From an uncultured Oxalobacteraceae bacterium (GTDB lineage Bacteria; Pseudomonadota; Gammaproteobacteria; Burkholderiales; Burkholderiaceae), in contig CAMLFK010000026.1 of NCBI GenBank assembly GCA_946479255.1, forward strand, positions 1 to 32,672: DNA of 32,672 bases, in the 5' to 3' direction. Below, piece after piece: positions 25,373 through 32,672 of this stretch (positions within the stretch are counted from its first letter, which is position 1; each line of letters starts with the position of its first letter). The position numbers and the translations under genes were made by a program. The notes beneath the pieces are model-generated. The model was given only the letters and a program-made list of their open reading frames with translations, did no database searches and was not told the origin of the DNA.

Positions 25373-25402
25373 AAGGGTCAGGCTTCGGTCTGGCCCTTTT
25401 TT
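25373..25402 (+). terminator. Rho-independent terminator after the surface-protein gene
   Basis: AAGGGTCAG (25373-25381) pairs with CTGGCCCTT (25390-25398) with one wobble pair, extends inward to a C(TTCG)G tetraloop and is followed by a six-base T run. Very strong form; it insulates the secretion operon from the surface-protein gene. Confidence 0.92.
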
Positions 25403-25489
25403 CATTGGCCCGTCCGGCAGGGCGCACTCGTGCCGGAAAGCTCGGTCTGTGGCGCGCGCGCCACCAGCGGCAACTTTAGTCTGTTAAAT

Positions 25490-25505
25490 TGTGATGTGCG
25501 TCACA
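25490..25505 (+). promoter_or_regulatory. CRP-type operator 3, upstream of the type I secretion operon
   Basis: TGTGA-TGTGCG-TCACA is a perfect palindromic CRP site, centre 25497.5, about 92 bases before the ABC transporter start. A -10-like GATACT (four of six) lies at 25525-25530, slightly closer than at the other two sites. Confidence 0.8.
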
Positions 25506-25589
25506 TTTCCATGAGAAAATGAGCGATACTGTGCCGGTGGTAAGCTATCTGCGCGCCTTTCGTCTTTTAACTCCAGACTTTTCCATTGA

Positions 25590-27365
25590 ATGAAAATTAA
25601 ATTACCTAGTCCGAAGAATGAAATTGAAGTGGCGCTGGCCTCCTTCAAAAGTACCTTCGTCACGGTTGGCGTGTTCAGTGCGATCAGCAACCTGCTCATG
25701 CTGGTGCCGTCCATCTACATGCTGCAGGTGTACGACCGCGTGCTGGCCAGCCGCAATGAAATCACCCTGCTGATGCTGACCTTGATGATGCTCGGTGCCT
25801 ATCTGCTGATGAGTGTGCTGGAACTGGTGCGCAGCTTTGTGCTGGTGCGCGTGGGCGCGCGCTTCGACATGGAACTGAACAAGCGCGTGTACACCGCCGC
25901 GTTTGAGCAGAATCTCAAGAAAGCCGGGGGCAACGCCGGCCAGTCGCTGATGGACCTGACCAATGTGCGCCAGTTCCTCACCGGGAACGCCCTGTTCGCG
26001 TTTTTCGACGCGCCCTGGTTTCCGGTCTACCTCATCGTGATCTTCTTCTTCGAACCCTCGCTTGGTGTCTTTGCGCTGGTGGGCACCTTGATTCTGGTGG
26101 CCCTCGCCTACATCAACGAAAAGGTCAGCAAGGCCCCGCTGACGGAAGCGAACGCGATGTCGATCGCCGCCACCAACCTGGCCACCAACAACCTGCGCAA
26201 CGCCGAAGTGATCGAATCGATGGGCATGCTGCCTAACCTGTTGAATCGCTGGTTCAAGCTGCATGGCAAGTTCCTGCATTTGCAGGCCGAGGCCAGCGAG
26301 AAGGCGGGCATCGTCGGCGCCATCACCAAATTCGTCCAGGTATCGCTGCAATCGCTGATCCTCGGCTATGGCGCCCTGCTGGCGATCGAAGGGCACATCA
26401 CGCCGGGCATGATGATCGCCGCCTCGATCCTGGTCGGGCGGGCCTTGGCGCCGGTGCAGCAATTGATCGCCGTATGGAAAACCTGGAGCAGTACCCGCAG
26501 CGCCTACGTGCGCCTGACCGCCTTGCTGGCGGAAAATCCAGCCCGGCCGGCCGGTATGCCCTTGCCCAAACCGAAGGGTGCGATCGTGGTGGAGAACGTC
26601 ACCGCCGCGCCGCCCGGTTCACCGGTGCCGGTGCTGCGCGGCCTGTCGTTCGCCATCGCGCCCGGCGACGTGGTGGGCGTGATCGGCCCCAGCGGCTCGG
26701 GCAAGTCGACCCTGGCACGCCTGCTGGTGGGCGTGTGGCCGGCCGCCCTCGGCAAGGTTCGCCTGGACGGCGCCGATATCTACGCCTGGAACAAGGGCGA
26801 ACTGGGCCCCCACATCGGTTATCTTCCGCAGGATATCGAGCTGTTCGCCGGCACGGTCAGCGAGAACATTGCCCGCTTCGGCGAGGTTGACCCGGACAAG
26901 GTCGTGCTGGCAGCCCAGCGCGCCGGCGTGCACGACTTGATTTTGCATCTTCCCAAGGGCTACGACACCCTGCTGGGCGATGGTGGTGCCGGCCTGTCGG
27001 GTGGCCAGCGCCAGCGGCTTGGCCTGGCGCGCGCGATGTACGGCGACCCGTCGCTGATCGTGCTCGATGAGCCTAATTCCAACCTGGACGACGTTGGCGA
27101 AGCCGCGCTGGTGCACGCGGTCAACGATCTGCGCCAGCATGGCAAGACCATCGTGCTGGTGACCCACCGTACCAGTGCGCTGAACGTGACCAATAAACTG
27201 CTGTTGCTGAACGACGGCGTGGCCCAGGCGTTCGGGCCGACCAGCCAGGTCATCGCGGCGCTGAATGAAGCGACCCAGCGGCAAGTACAGGCGAACGAGC
27301 AGGCCCAGCGTGCGGCGCAACAGGCGGCCGCTGTCCAGAGCGCCGACGCGACGTCGTCGAACTAA
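25590..27365 (+). CDS. Type I secretion system ABC transporter (PrtD/AprD/RsaD type)
   Basis: A 591-residue fused permease-ATPase. The membrane part (about 20-310) has [20 protein letters not shown], the hallmark start of PrtD-family exporters, and about five to six helices. No C39 peptidase or C39-like domain precedes it. The ATPase part has Walker [10 protein letters not shown] (366-374), the signature [17 protein letters not shown], Walker [14 protein letters not shown] and the switch histidine in VLVTHRT. It drives one-step export of proteins with an uncleaved C-terminal signal across both membranes. The adaptor gene starts 11 bases later. The best substrate candidate is the RTX-like protein encoded just upstream. 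The ribosome-binding site is weak. Confidence 0.95.
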   Translation: MKIKLPSPKNEIEVALASFKSTFVTVGVFSAISNLLMLVPSIYMLQVYDRVLASRNEITLLMLTLMMLGAYLLMSVLELVRSFVLVRVGARFDMELNKRVYTAAFEQNLKKAGGNAGQSLMDLTNVRQFLTGNALFAFFDAPWFPVYLIVIFFFEPSLGVFALVGTLILVALAYINEKVSKAPLTEANAMSIAATNLATNNLRNAEVIESMGMLPNLLNRWFKLHGKFLHLQAEASEKAGIVGAITKFVQVSLQSLILGYGALLAIEGHITPGMMIAASILVGRALAPVQQLIAVWKTWSSTRSAYVRLTALLAENPARPAGMPLPKPKGAIVVENVTAAPPGSPVPVLRGLSFAIAPGDVVGVIGPSGSGKSTLARLLVGVWPAALGKVRLDGADIYAWNKGELGPHIGYLPQDIELFAGTVSENIARFGEVDPDKVVLAAQRAGVHDLILHLPKGYDTLLGDGGAGLSGGQRQRLGLARAMYGDPSLIVLDEPNSNLDDVGEAALVHAVNDLRQHGKTIVLVTHRTSALNVTNKLLLLNDGVAQAFGPTSQVIAALNEATQRQVQANEQAQRAAQQAAAVQSADATSSN

Positions 27366-27376
27366 CAGGAATTGTC

Positions 27377-28732
27377 ATGAAATTGTTACGCAAAGAACCT
27401 GTCAGCGAAGTGATCGCGCACGACGTGGCGCCGCTGACCGTGAATACCGATGAGCGCGCATATAGCAAGCTCGGCTGGCTGATTGTCCTGCTCGGGGTGG
27501 GCGGCTTTCTCCTGTGGGCGATCTTCGCGCCGCTCGACAAGGGCGTGCCGCTGAGCGGTACGGTGGCCATGGAAGGCAACCGCAAGACCGTCCAGCATCC
27601 TGGCGGCGGCGTCGTCAGCGAGATCCTGGTCAAGGAGGGCGATCATGTGAAAGCCGGCCAGGTGCTGGTGCGCATGAACGATGTCCAGGCGCGCTCGCTG
27701 GCTGACGTGACGCGCGTGCAGTATTACGCGGTGCGCGCCACCGAGGCGCGTCTGCGAGCCGAGCTCGACGGCAAGAGCACCCTGACCGTGCCGCCCGCGC
27801 TGGCCGCACTGAAGAACGATCCGCAGGTGCAGGCCGCGCTCGCGCTGCAAAACCAGTTGCTGCATTCGCGCCAGATGGCACTGCAAAACGAATTGGCGGC
27901 GCTCGACGAAAACGTGGCCGGCCTGAAAAGCCAGACCGCCGGCCTGAAGGAATCGCGCGACAGCAAGAAGGAGCAAATGGCGATCCTGAAAGAGCAGCTC
28001 GATAATATGCGCGAGCTGAGCAAGGACGGCTACGTGGCGCGCAGCCGCCTGCTGGAGATGGAACGCATGTATGCCCAGACCAGCGGCATGCTGTCTGAAG
28101 ATATCGGCAACATTGGCCGCGCCCAGCGCCAAGTGCTGGAAATGAACTTGCGCCGTGGTCAGCGAGGCCAGGAGTACCAGAAGGAAGTGCGCAGCCTGCT
28201 GGCCGATGCCGAACGCGAAGCGGGCGCCCTGGCCAGCCGCATGACGGCGCTCGACTACGACCTGGCCAATGCCGAAGTCAAGGCGCCGGTCGACGGCACC
28301 GTGGTCGGCCTGGCCGTGTTCACCCGCGGCGGCGTGGTCGCGCCGGGCTTTCGCCTGATGGACCTGGTACCGGCCAACGATCCGCTGATCGTCGAAGGGC
28401 AGCTGGCGGTCAATTTGATCGACAAGGTGCACCCCGGCCTGCCGGTCGAGCTGATTTTCTCGGCTTTCAATACGAACCGTACCCCGCACATTCCCGGCGA
28501 AGTGATCCAGGTATCGGCCGACCGCACCGTCGATGAGCGCACCGGCGCCGCCTACTACCGCATCAAGGCGCGGGTGACCCCGGAAGGCAGCAAACTGATC
28601 GTCGCGAAGAAGTTGGATATCCGTCCCGGCATGCCGGTCGAGTTGTTCGTCAAGACCGGCGAGCGCAGCATGATGAGCTACCTGCTCAAGCCGCTTTTCG
28701 ACCGTGCCAAAACGTCCATGTCCGAGGAGTGA
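27377..28732 (+). CDS. Type I secretion periplasmic adaptor (HlyD/PrtE family)
   Basis: A 451-residue membrane fusion protein. A short cytoplasmic N-terminus leads into one membrane helix (about 32-52, LGWLIVLLGVGGFLLWAIFA). A lipoyl-like half follows (TVQHPGGGVVSEILVKEGDH, then VKAGQVLVRMND), then a long alpha-helical hairpin (about 140-300, rich in Leu/Glu/Lys/Gln). The second lipoyl half is VKAPVDGTVVGLAVFTRGGV and a beta-barrel domain completes the protein. It links the ABC transporter to the outer-membrane channel. AGGA precedes the ATG by about seven bases. It is the middle gene of a three-gene operon. Confidence 0.95.
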   Translation: MKLLRKEPVSEVIAHDVAPLTVNTDERAYSKLGWLIVLLGVGGFLLWAIFAPLDKGVPLSGTVAMEGNRKTVQHPGGGVVSEILVKEGDHVKAGQVLVRMNDVQARSLADVTRVQYYAVRATEARLRAELDGKSTLTVPPALAALKNDPQVQAALALQNQLLHSRQMALQNELAALDENVAGLKSQTAGLKESRDSKKEQMAILKEQLDNMRELSKDGYVARSRLLEMERMYAQTSGMLSEDIGNIGRAQRQVLEMNLRRGQRGQEYQKEVRSLLADAEREAGALASRMTALDYDLANAEVKAPVDGTVVGLAVFTRGGVVAPGFRLMDLVPANDPLIVEGQLAVNLIDKVHPGLPVELIFSAFNTNRTPHIPGEVIQVSADRTVDERTGAAYYRIKARVTPEGSKLIVAKKLDIRPGMPVELFVKTGERSMMSYLLKPLFDRAKTSMSEE

Positions 28733-28739
28733 GCCCGTC

Positions 28740-30071
28740 GTGACCACCATTTTTTTGCGCACCGTGCTGGCCACGGCGCTGGCGGCCTGCGCCGCCCAGG
28801 CGTCGGCCGTGAGCTTTAACGAGGCTTATCAGGCCGCGCTGGCCAACGATCCGACCTACCGGATGAATTTTTACGAGAACGAGTCGGCCAGGGAAAACCG
28901 CGTGCTCGGCCGCGCCTACCTGCTGCCGAGCGTGGGCGCCAGCTATTCGGCCAGCCGCAACCGGGTCGACCTGGAAGGCAAGGATCTGCTGGGCCGCGAT
29001 ACCCTGACCCATCCGCGCTACATCAGCCGGTCATCGGTGATCCAGTTGCGCCAGCCCTTATTCAATCTGGATGGGCTGGCCCGCTATCGCCAGGGCAAGG
29101 TACAGGCGGATGCCAGCGAAGCGGTTTTCGCGGCGCAAGGCGGTGAGCTGGTGTTGCGCGTGGCCAGCGCCTACCTGGACGCCTTGCTCGCCGAGGACGC
29201 CGTGTCCCTGTCGAGTGCGCAGCGCGACATGTACGCCGAACAGGCCAAGGCCAACGCCCGCCTGTTCGAAAAAGGCGAGGGCACCCGCACCGATATGCTC
29301 GAAACCGCAGCCAAGCTGGACCAGGCCGAGGCCCAGGTGCTCGAGGCGCAGGACAATCTGGCCACCAGCCGCAATACCCTGGCAACCGTGATCGGGATGG
29401 AGCCGGGCAAACTGCAAACGATCAATCCTGCGTTTCGCTTCGCGCCGCTCTCGCCGAGCACCTTCGAGGAGTGGAAGGCCATCGCCATCGCCAACAGCGA
29501 GGTGCTGAAGGCGCGCACCCTGGCGGTGGAGGTGGCGCGGCTGGAAATCCAGAAGGCGCGTGCCGGCCACGCTCCGCGCGTCGATCTGGTCGCCTCGTAC
29601 TCCAAGAACGATGCGGAAACGGTCAACACCTACACGCAAAACAGCCTGAACCGCGCCATCGGCGTCCAGGTGAACATCCCGATCTACCAGGGCGGGCAGG
29701 TCAGCGCCGTGTCGCGCCAGGCCGTGGCCGGGTACGAGCGCGCCAAGGCCGACCTGCAGGTGCAGACCGACCGCATCACCATCGAACTGCGCAAGGCGCA
29801 CAGCACGGTGGTGAGTAGCGTGGCGCGCATTCAGGCGCTCGACAAGGCCGTCAAGTCGGCCGAATTGCTGGTCAAGGCCACCGATATGAGCATCAAGGGC
29901 GGTGTACGCATCAACCTGGACTTGCTCAACGCGCAGCAGCAATTAACCAGCGTCCAGCGCGATCTGGCGCAGGCGCGTTATACCTACCTGATGGCAATGC
30001 TGCGCCTGCGCGCCGCCGCCGGCACGCTCAGCGCGGCCGACGTGGGAACGGTGGCAGGCTTTTTCCGTTAA
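28740..30071 (+). CDS. TolC-family outer-membrane channel of the type I secretion system
   Basis: A 443-residue protein. I chose the GTG at 28740 because GAGGAG lies ten bases before it and the product then begins with a signal peptide ([20 protein letters not shown]). An in-frame ATG at 28704 lies inside the adaptor gene. The mature part has the two OEP repeats: [17 protein letters not shown] and the helical stretch around [18 protein letters not shown], then [16 protein letters not shown] and [20 protein letters not shown], with [16 protein letters not shown] near the end. These are standard for TolC/PrtF channels. It forms the exit duct across the outer membrane. The last four bases overlap the convergent trhO gene. 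Confidence 0.93.
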   Translation: MTTIFLRTVLATALAACAAQASAVSFNEAYQAALANDPTYRMNFYENESARENRVLGRAYLLPSVGASYSASRNRVDLEGKDLLGRDTLTHPRYISRSSVIQLRQPLFNLDGLARYRQGKVQADASEAVFAAQGGELVLRVASAYLDALLAEDAVSLSSAQRDMYAEQAKANARLFEKGEGTRTDMLETAAKLDQAEAQVLEAQDNLATSRNTLATVIGMEPGKLQTINPAFRFAPLSPSTFEEWKAIAIANSEVLKARTLAVEVARLEIQKARAGHAPRVDLVASYSKNDAETVNTYTQNSLNRAIGVQVNIPIYQGGQVSAVSRQAVAGYERAKADLQVQTDRITIELRKAHSTVVSSVARIQALDKAVKSAELLVKATDMSIKGGVRINLDLLNAQQQLTSVQRDLAQARYTYLMAMLRLRAAAGTLSAADVGTVAGFFR

Positions 30072-30967
30072 GGGTGCTGCTGCGGCGCGCCGGCTTTGTC
30101 GCCGATGCAGTACGGGCACGACACCCCGTACACATAATCGGGCGAGAGCTGCTGGCGCGGCGTGACCACGGCGCGGCAGGCGAAGCACTGCACCGTCATG
30201 CTCGGTTCCAGCTTGGGATTGAGCGCGGTGCGGTAGTCGAACACGAAACAGTCGCCGCTGTAATGGGCGCCGCCCACTTCCTCGAAATACTTGAGAATGC
30301 CGCCGTCGAGCTGGTAGACGCTGTCGTAGCCGATATTCTGCATGTGGATGGCGGCTTTCTCGCAGCGGATGCCGCCGGTGCAAAAGGTCACCACGGTCTT
30401 GTCTTTGAGCTCATCCTTGTGGGCCGCCGCCACCGCCGGGAATTCGGTGAATTTGTCGATGCGGTAATCGAGCGTGTTCTCGAACGTGCCCACGTCGACC
30501 TCGAAGGCATTGCGGGTTTCCATCATCACCACCGGCTTGCCCTTGTCGTCATGACCCTGGTCGAGCCAGCGCTTGAGCGTGGTGGGGCTGACCGCCGGCG
30601 CGCGTCCCAGTTCCGGCTTGATCAGCGGCATGCGCATGGTGATGATTTCTTTCTTGATCTTCACCAGCATGCGCTTGTGCGACTGCTCTTCCGACAAACT
30701 TTCCTTCACTTCCAGATCGGCAAAGCGCGCGTCCGAGCGCACCCAGCTCAGAAATCGGTCAATCTCGGCGCGCCCGCCGGACAGGAACATATTGATCCCT
30801 TCCGGTGTCAACAGAATCGTGCCCTTCAGGCCGAGCTCATGACAAATGGCCTGGTATTGCGGGCGCATCTCTTCGGTGTCGTCGAAGGTGACGAACTTGT
30901 ACGCGGCGATATTGACGAAGGAGGGGGCGGTCTGCGCTGTTGCGGGACGCTCGTTGATGACTTGCAT
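30068..30967 (-). CDS. trhO: tRNA uridine(34) hydroxylase (rhodanese-like)
   Basis: A 299-residue protein of the YceA/TrhO family. Its N-terminal domain has [17 protein letters not shown], and the rhodanese domain (about 120-215) has [20 protein letters not shown] and [15 protein letters not shown], with catalytic C196. The C-terminal extension has CFACRAVV and SCPYC, a pair of CxxC motifs that could bind zinc. The family makes 5-hydroxyuridine at the wobble base of tRNA using prephenate-dependent or oxygen-dependent routes. It is a housekeeping gene unrelated to the secretion operon it converges on. Confidence 0.94.
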   Translation of the reverse strand: MQVINERPATAQTAPSFVNIAAYKFVTFDDTEEMRPQYQAICHELGLKGTILLTPEGINMFLSGGRAEIDRFLSWVRSDARFADLEVKESLSEEQSHKRMLVKIKKEIITMRMPLIKPELGRAPAVSPTTLKRWLDQGHDDKGKPVVMMETRNAFEVDVGTFENTLDYRIDKFTEFPAVAAAHKDELKDKTVVTFCTGGIRCEKAAIHMQNIGYDSVYQLDGGILKYFEEVGGAHYSGDCFVFDYRTALNPKLEPSMTVQCFACRAVVTPRQQLSPDYVYGVSCPYCIGDKAGAPQQHP

Positions 30968-31000
30968 GATTGCTAACTAAAGTATTTTGGGGCAATCGCT

Positions 31001-31029
31001 ATTATAACTTGGGCCTGCTGTGCGGTCAT
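31001..31029 (-). promoter_or_regulatory. sigma-70 promoter of trhO
   Basis: On the minus strand ATGACC (31024-31029, four of six) and a perfect TATAAT (31001-31006) are 17 bases apart. The start would be near 30994, giving a leader of about 27 bases before the trhO ATG. Confidence 0.65.
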
Positions 31030-31161
31030 GCAGCCGGCAGCGCAAAAAACGGACGGAAGGCAGCATGGCGCTGCCTTTAAGGAGAGGCGACGGGCGTGAT
31101 ATAGTAACCATCTTTTTATTTGCTTAACGTTGCAAGCGGCCGCGCCGCATCTGGAGAAAAT

Positions 31162-32034
31162 ATGCTGTCCTTGCTTGAGAGGGGTTGGCGCCATGTGCGT
31201 CCGTCGTTGCACAAAAAGCCGGGCGATGTGGCCGAACGGACTGTCCAGACCCGTATCGGCGAGCGCAACTTCAACGTCATCTCGGACGACAATTATCTTG
31301 AACATATACGCGGCGTGTTCGAACCGGGCACCGTGCGCCTGTTCAGCGCCCTCGTGCGTCCGCACGATACGGTACTCGACGTGGGCGCCAACGTCGGCTG
31401 CACCTCGATGCTGTTCGGTCAACTGGCCGAGCGGGTGATCAGCTTCGAACCGTCGCCCAGCACCTACGCCTTGCTACGAAAAAACCTGGCGGCGGCGGAC
31501 CTGCCCAACGTCACGCCGGTCAATCTCGGCCTGGGCCGCGAGGACGGCGCCTTCGAGCTGACGTTCGCGCCGGACAACCGCTCCGGCGGCTTTGTGTCGG
31601 ACAACATAACCGCATCGGACGGGCATTCGGTCGAGAAAATCAGCATCGCGGCCGGCGACCGCTGGCTGCGCGAGGCAGGATATGTGCAGGTAGACTTTAT
31701 CAAGATCGACGTCGAAGGTTTTGAGCGCAATGTTATCGAAGGCTTGGCTGGGACCCTCGCCGCATCGAAGCCGGTGGTCGTGCTTGAACTGAATCACTGG
31801 TGCCTGAATGCGTTTCAGCGCACCTCGGTGCCGGAATTTTTCGATTTCCTGCGCGGCGTTTTCCCGGTACTGTACGCGGTCGATGACCAGGAGCCCATTG
31901 CGCGCGACCTGCACAATAACAACGACGCCTACCACGTCATGTACCACCACATCGTCAACAACTTCCGTTATCCCAATTTGGTTGGGGCGTTCGACCGCGA
32001 GCGCGTCCAGGTCCTCCTGGGGGCGCCGCATTAA
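31162..32034 (+). CDS. FkbM-family SAM-dependent methyltransferase
   Basis: A 290-residue protein. GGAG lies five bases before the ATG at 31162, which I prefer to an in-frame TTG at 31120. The methyltransferase core shows TVLDVGANVGCTSMLFGQLA (motif I), RVISFEPSPSTYALLRKNLA and VDFIKIDVEGFERNVIEGL, which is the FkbM-family signature. Such enzymes often O-methylate sugars in surface glycans or natural products, so a role with the polysaccharide operon 16 kb away is possible but unsupported. A weak promoter (TTAAGG, 17 bases, TATAGT at 31100-31105) precedes it. The 31-base stretch after trhO's promoter holds nothing else. Confidence 0.9.
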   Translation: MLSLLERGWRHVRPSLHKKPGDVAERTVQTRIGERNFNVISDDNYLEHIRGVFEPGTVRLFSALVRPHDTVLDVGANVGCTSMLFGQLAERVISFEPSPSTYALLRKNLAAADLPNVTPVNLGLGREDGAFELTFAPDNRSGGFVSDNITASDGHSVEKISIAAGDRWLREAGYVQVDFIKIDVEGFERNVIEGLAGTLAASKPVVVLELNHWCLNAFQRTSVPEFFDFLRGVFPVLYAVDDQEPIARDLHNNNDAYHVMYHHIVNNFRYPNLVGAFDRERVQVLLGAPH

Positions 32035-32050
32035 AGAGCGGCTTGTCGGA

Positions 32051-32081
32051 TTGACATCGGCTGAAACGCCGGCCGTATGAT
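32051..32081 (+). promoter_or_regulatory. Candidate dnaE promoter
   Basis: A perfect TTGACA (32051-32056) and TATGAT (32076-32081, five of six) are separated by 19 bases, two more than ideal. The start would be near 32088, so the palindromic repeat at 32151-32251 would lie in the leader of the message. Confidence 0.45.
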
Positions 32082-32150
32082 GAGCAAGGCGAGGTAAAAT
32101 ACCCCCTTGTTGGAATGCCCGTTTCTTAAGCCTGTCACCGGCCGCAAAAC

Positions 32151-32251
32151 CGTCATCCCCGCGCAGGCGGGGACCCATAGCACGCCAGGTCAGAGAGAAA
32201 GTAACACTCTAAGCTTACATGCGATGGATCCCCGCCGCCGCGGGGATGACG
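32151..32251. repeat. 101-bp palindromic intergenic repeat (paired REP-like hairpins)
   Basis: The left arm (32151-32182) begins CGTCATCCCCGCG and the right arm (32219-32251) is its near-perfect inverse, ending CGCGGGGATGACG. Each arm also folds alone (CCCCGC facing GCGGGG). This motif is a very common dispersed intergenic repeat in proteobacteria. The middle 36 bases contain no gene. It is the main content of the 289-base gap before dnaE. Confidence 0.85.
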
Positions 32252-32323
32252 ATTTTTAGGCTGCGGACAAGAGTTTAGTTGAGCGGCATCCTCTTGCTCA
32301 TCTTGTTATCCGGACTCACGCGC

Positions 32324-32672
32324 ATGGAAGTACTTGATCTGAACCCGGCCGCCGCCGTTGCCGCCCCCGCCAAACCAGCCGCGCCCGCCTTCGTGCACCT
32401 GCGCGTGCACTCCGAATACTCGATCGTCGACGGCCTGGTGCGCATCGACGACCTGGTCGGCGCGGCCGCCAAGGACAAGCAGCCGGCGCTGGCCGTGACC
32501 GACCTGGCCAACCTGTTCGGCATGGTCAAGTTTTACAAGTCGGCGCGCGGCAAGGGCATCAAGCCCATCATCGGCGTGGACGCCTGGATCAGCAACGACG
32601 ACAACCGCGACAAGCCAAGCCGCCTGCTGCTGCTGGCCAAGAACCGCATGGGCTACCTGCAGCTGTGCGACC
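32324..32672 (+). CDS. dnaE: DNA polymerase III alpha subunit, N-terminal part (partial)
   Basis: The first 116 residues of a protein cut by the window edge. After a short Ala/Pro-rich N-terminus, the PHP domain begins with FVHLRVHSEYSIVDGLVRID, followed by ALAVTDLANLFGMVKFYKSA, KGIKPIIGVDAWI and LLLLAKNRMGYLQLCD. These are the conserved opening segments of the replicative DnaE rather than the error-prone DnaE2. No strong ribosome-binding site precedes the ATG at 32324. The catalytic polymerase domain lies outside the window. Confidence 0.92.
   Translation, partial: MEVLDLNPAAAVAAPAKPAAPAFVHLRVHSEYSIVDGLVRIDDLVGAAAKDKQPALAVTDLANLFGMVKFYKSARGKGIKPIIGVDAWISNDDNRDKPSRLLLLAKNRMGYLQLCD

Noticed and set aside
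25367..25382. A fourth CRP-like site, TGTGA-CAAGGG-TCAGG
   Set aside because: The second half matches only three of five bases and the sequence overlaps the terminator stem, which explains it.

Overview
The window comes from a high-GC betaproteobacterium. It most resembles an Oxalobacteraceae member (Massilia/Duganella/Janthinobacterium type). I infer this from base composition, from the mix of families (CHASE2 cyclase, FecR protein, DUF4214 surface protein, Wzm/Wzt export genes) and from the style of the dnaE N-terminus. I could not run a search, so the taxon is a judgement. No tRNA, rRNA, CRISPR array, intact transposase or phage gene is visible.

Layout. (1) 1-128 is the tail of an upstream gene, closed by a clear terminator, followed by a multi-spanning membrane protein at 255-1871. 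(2) 1988-6127 is a tight plus-strand cluster: a secreted jelly-roll-like protein, a LytS/YehU-type histidine kinase, a LytTR response regulator, and a secreted erythromycin-esterase-family enzyme whose N-terminal domain resembles the first protein. (3) 6229-8253 is a secreted serine beta-lactamase-like hydrolase with a C-terminal glycan-binding-like domain. (4) 8272-8446 is a 175-bp palindromic MITE-like element whose right end coincides with the stop codon of the next gene. (5) 8443-15603, minus strand, is a four-gene polysaccharide operon: wzm, wzt with a C-terminal carbohydrate-binding extension, a methyltransferase with a coiled coil, and a three-domain glycosyltransferase. This resembles O9a-type O-antigen systems, in which a capped chain is recognised by Wzt. 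(6) 15743-19912, minus strand, is an operon of CHASE2 adenylate cyclase, TPR/outer-membrane barrel protein, VanZ-like protein and a CRP-family regulator. (7) 20172-30071, plus strand, holds a FecR-domain protein, a 1151-residue cysteine-free DUF4214/RTX-like surface protein, and its likely type I secretion system (ABC transporter, HlyD-type adaptor, TolC-type channel). (8) 30068-32672 holds trhO, a FkbM methyltransferase, a palindromic repeat and the start of dnaE.

The most interesting structure is regulatory. Three perfect TGTGA-N6-TCACA palindromes lie upstream of the FecR gene, the surface-protein gene and the secretion operon. The neighbouring CRP-family regulator carries the RETVxR recognition-helix signature that reads TGTGA in E. 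coli CRP. It sits in an operon with a cyclase whose residues predict cAMP production. The window therefore appears to contain a self-contained circuit: CHASE2 sensor, cAMP, CRP-like protein, then a surface-layer-like protein and its exporter. Matching -10 elements at two of the three sites fit class II CRP activation. This is inference from sequence and has not been tested.
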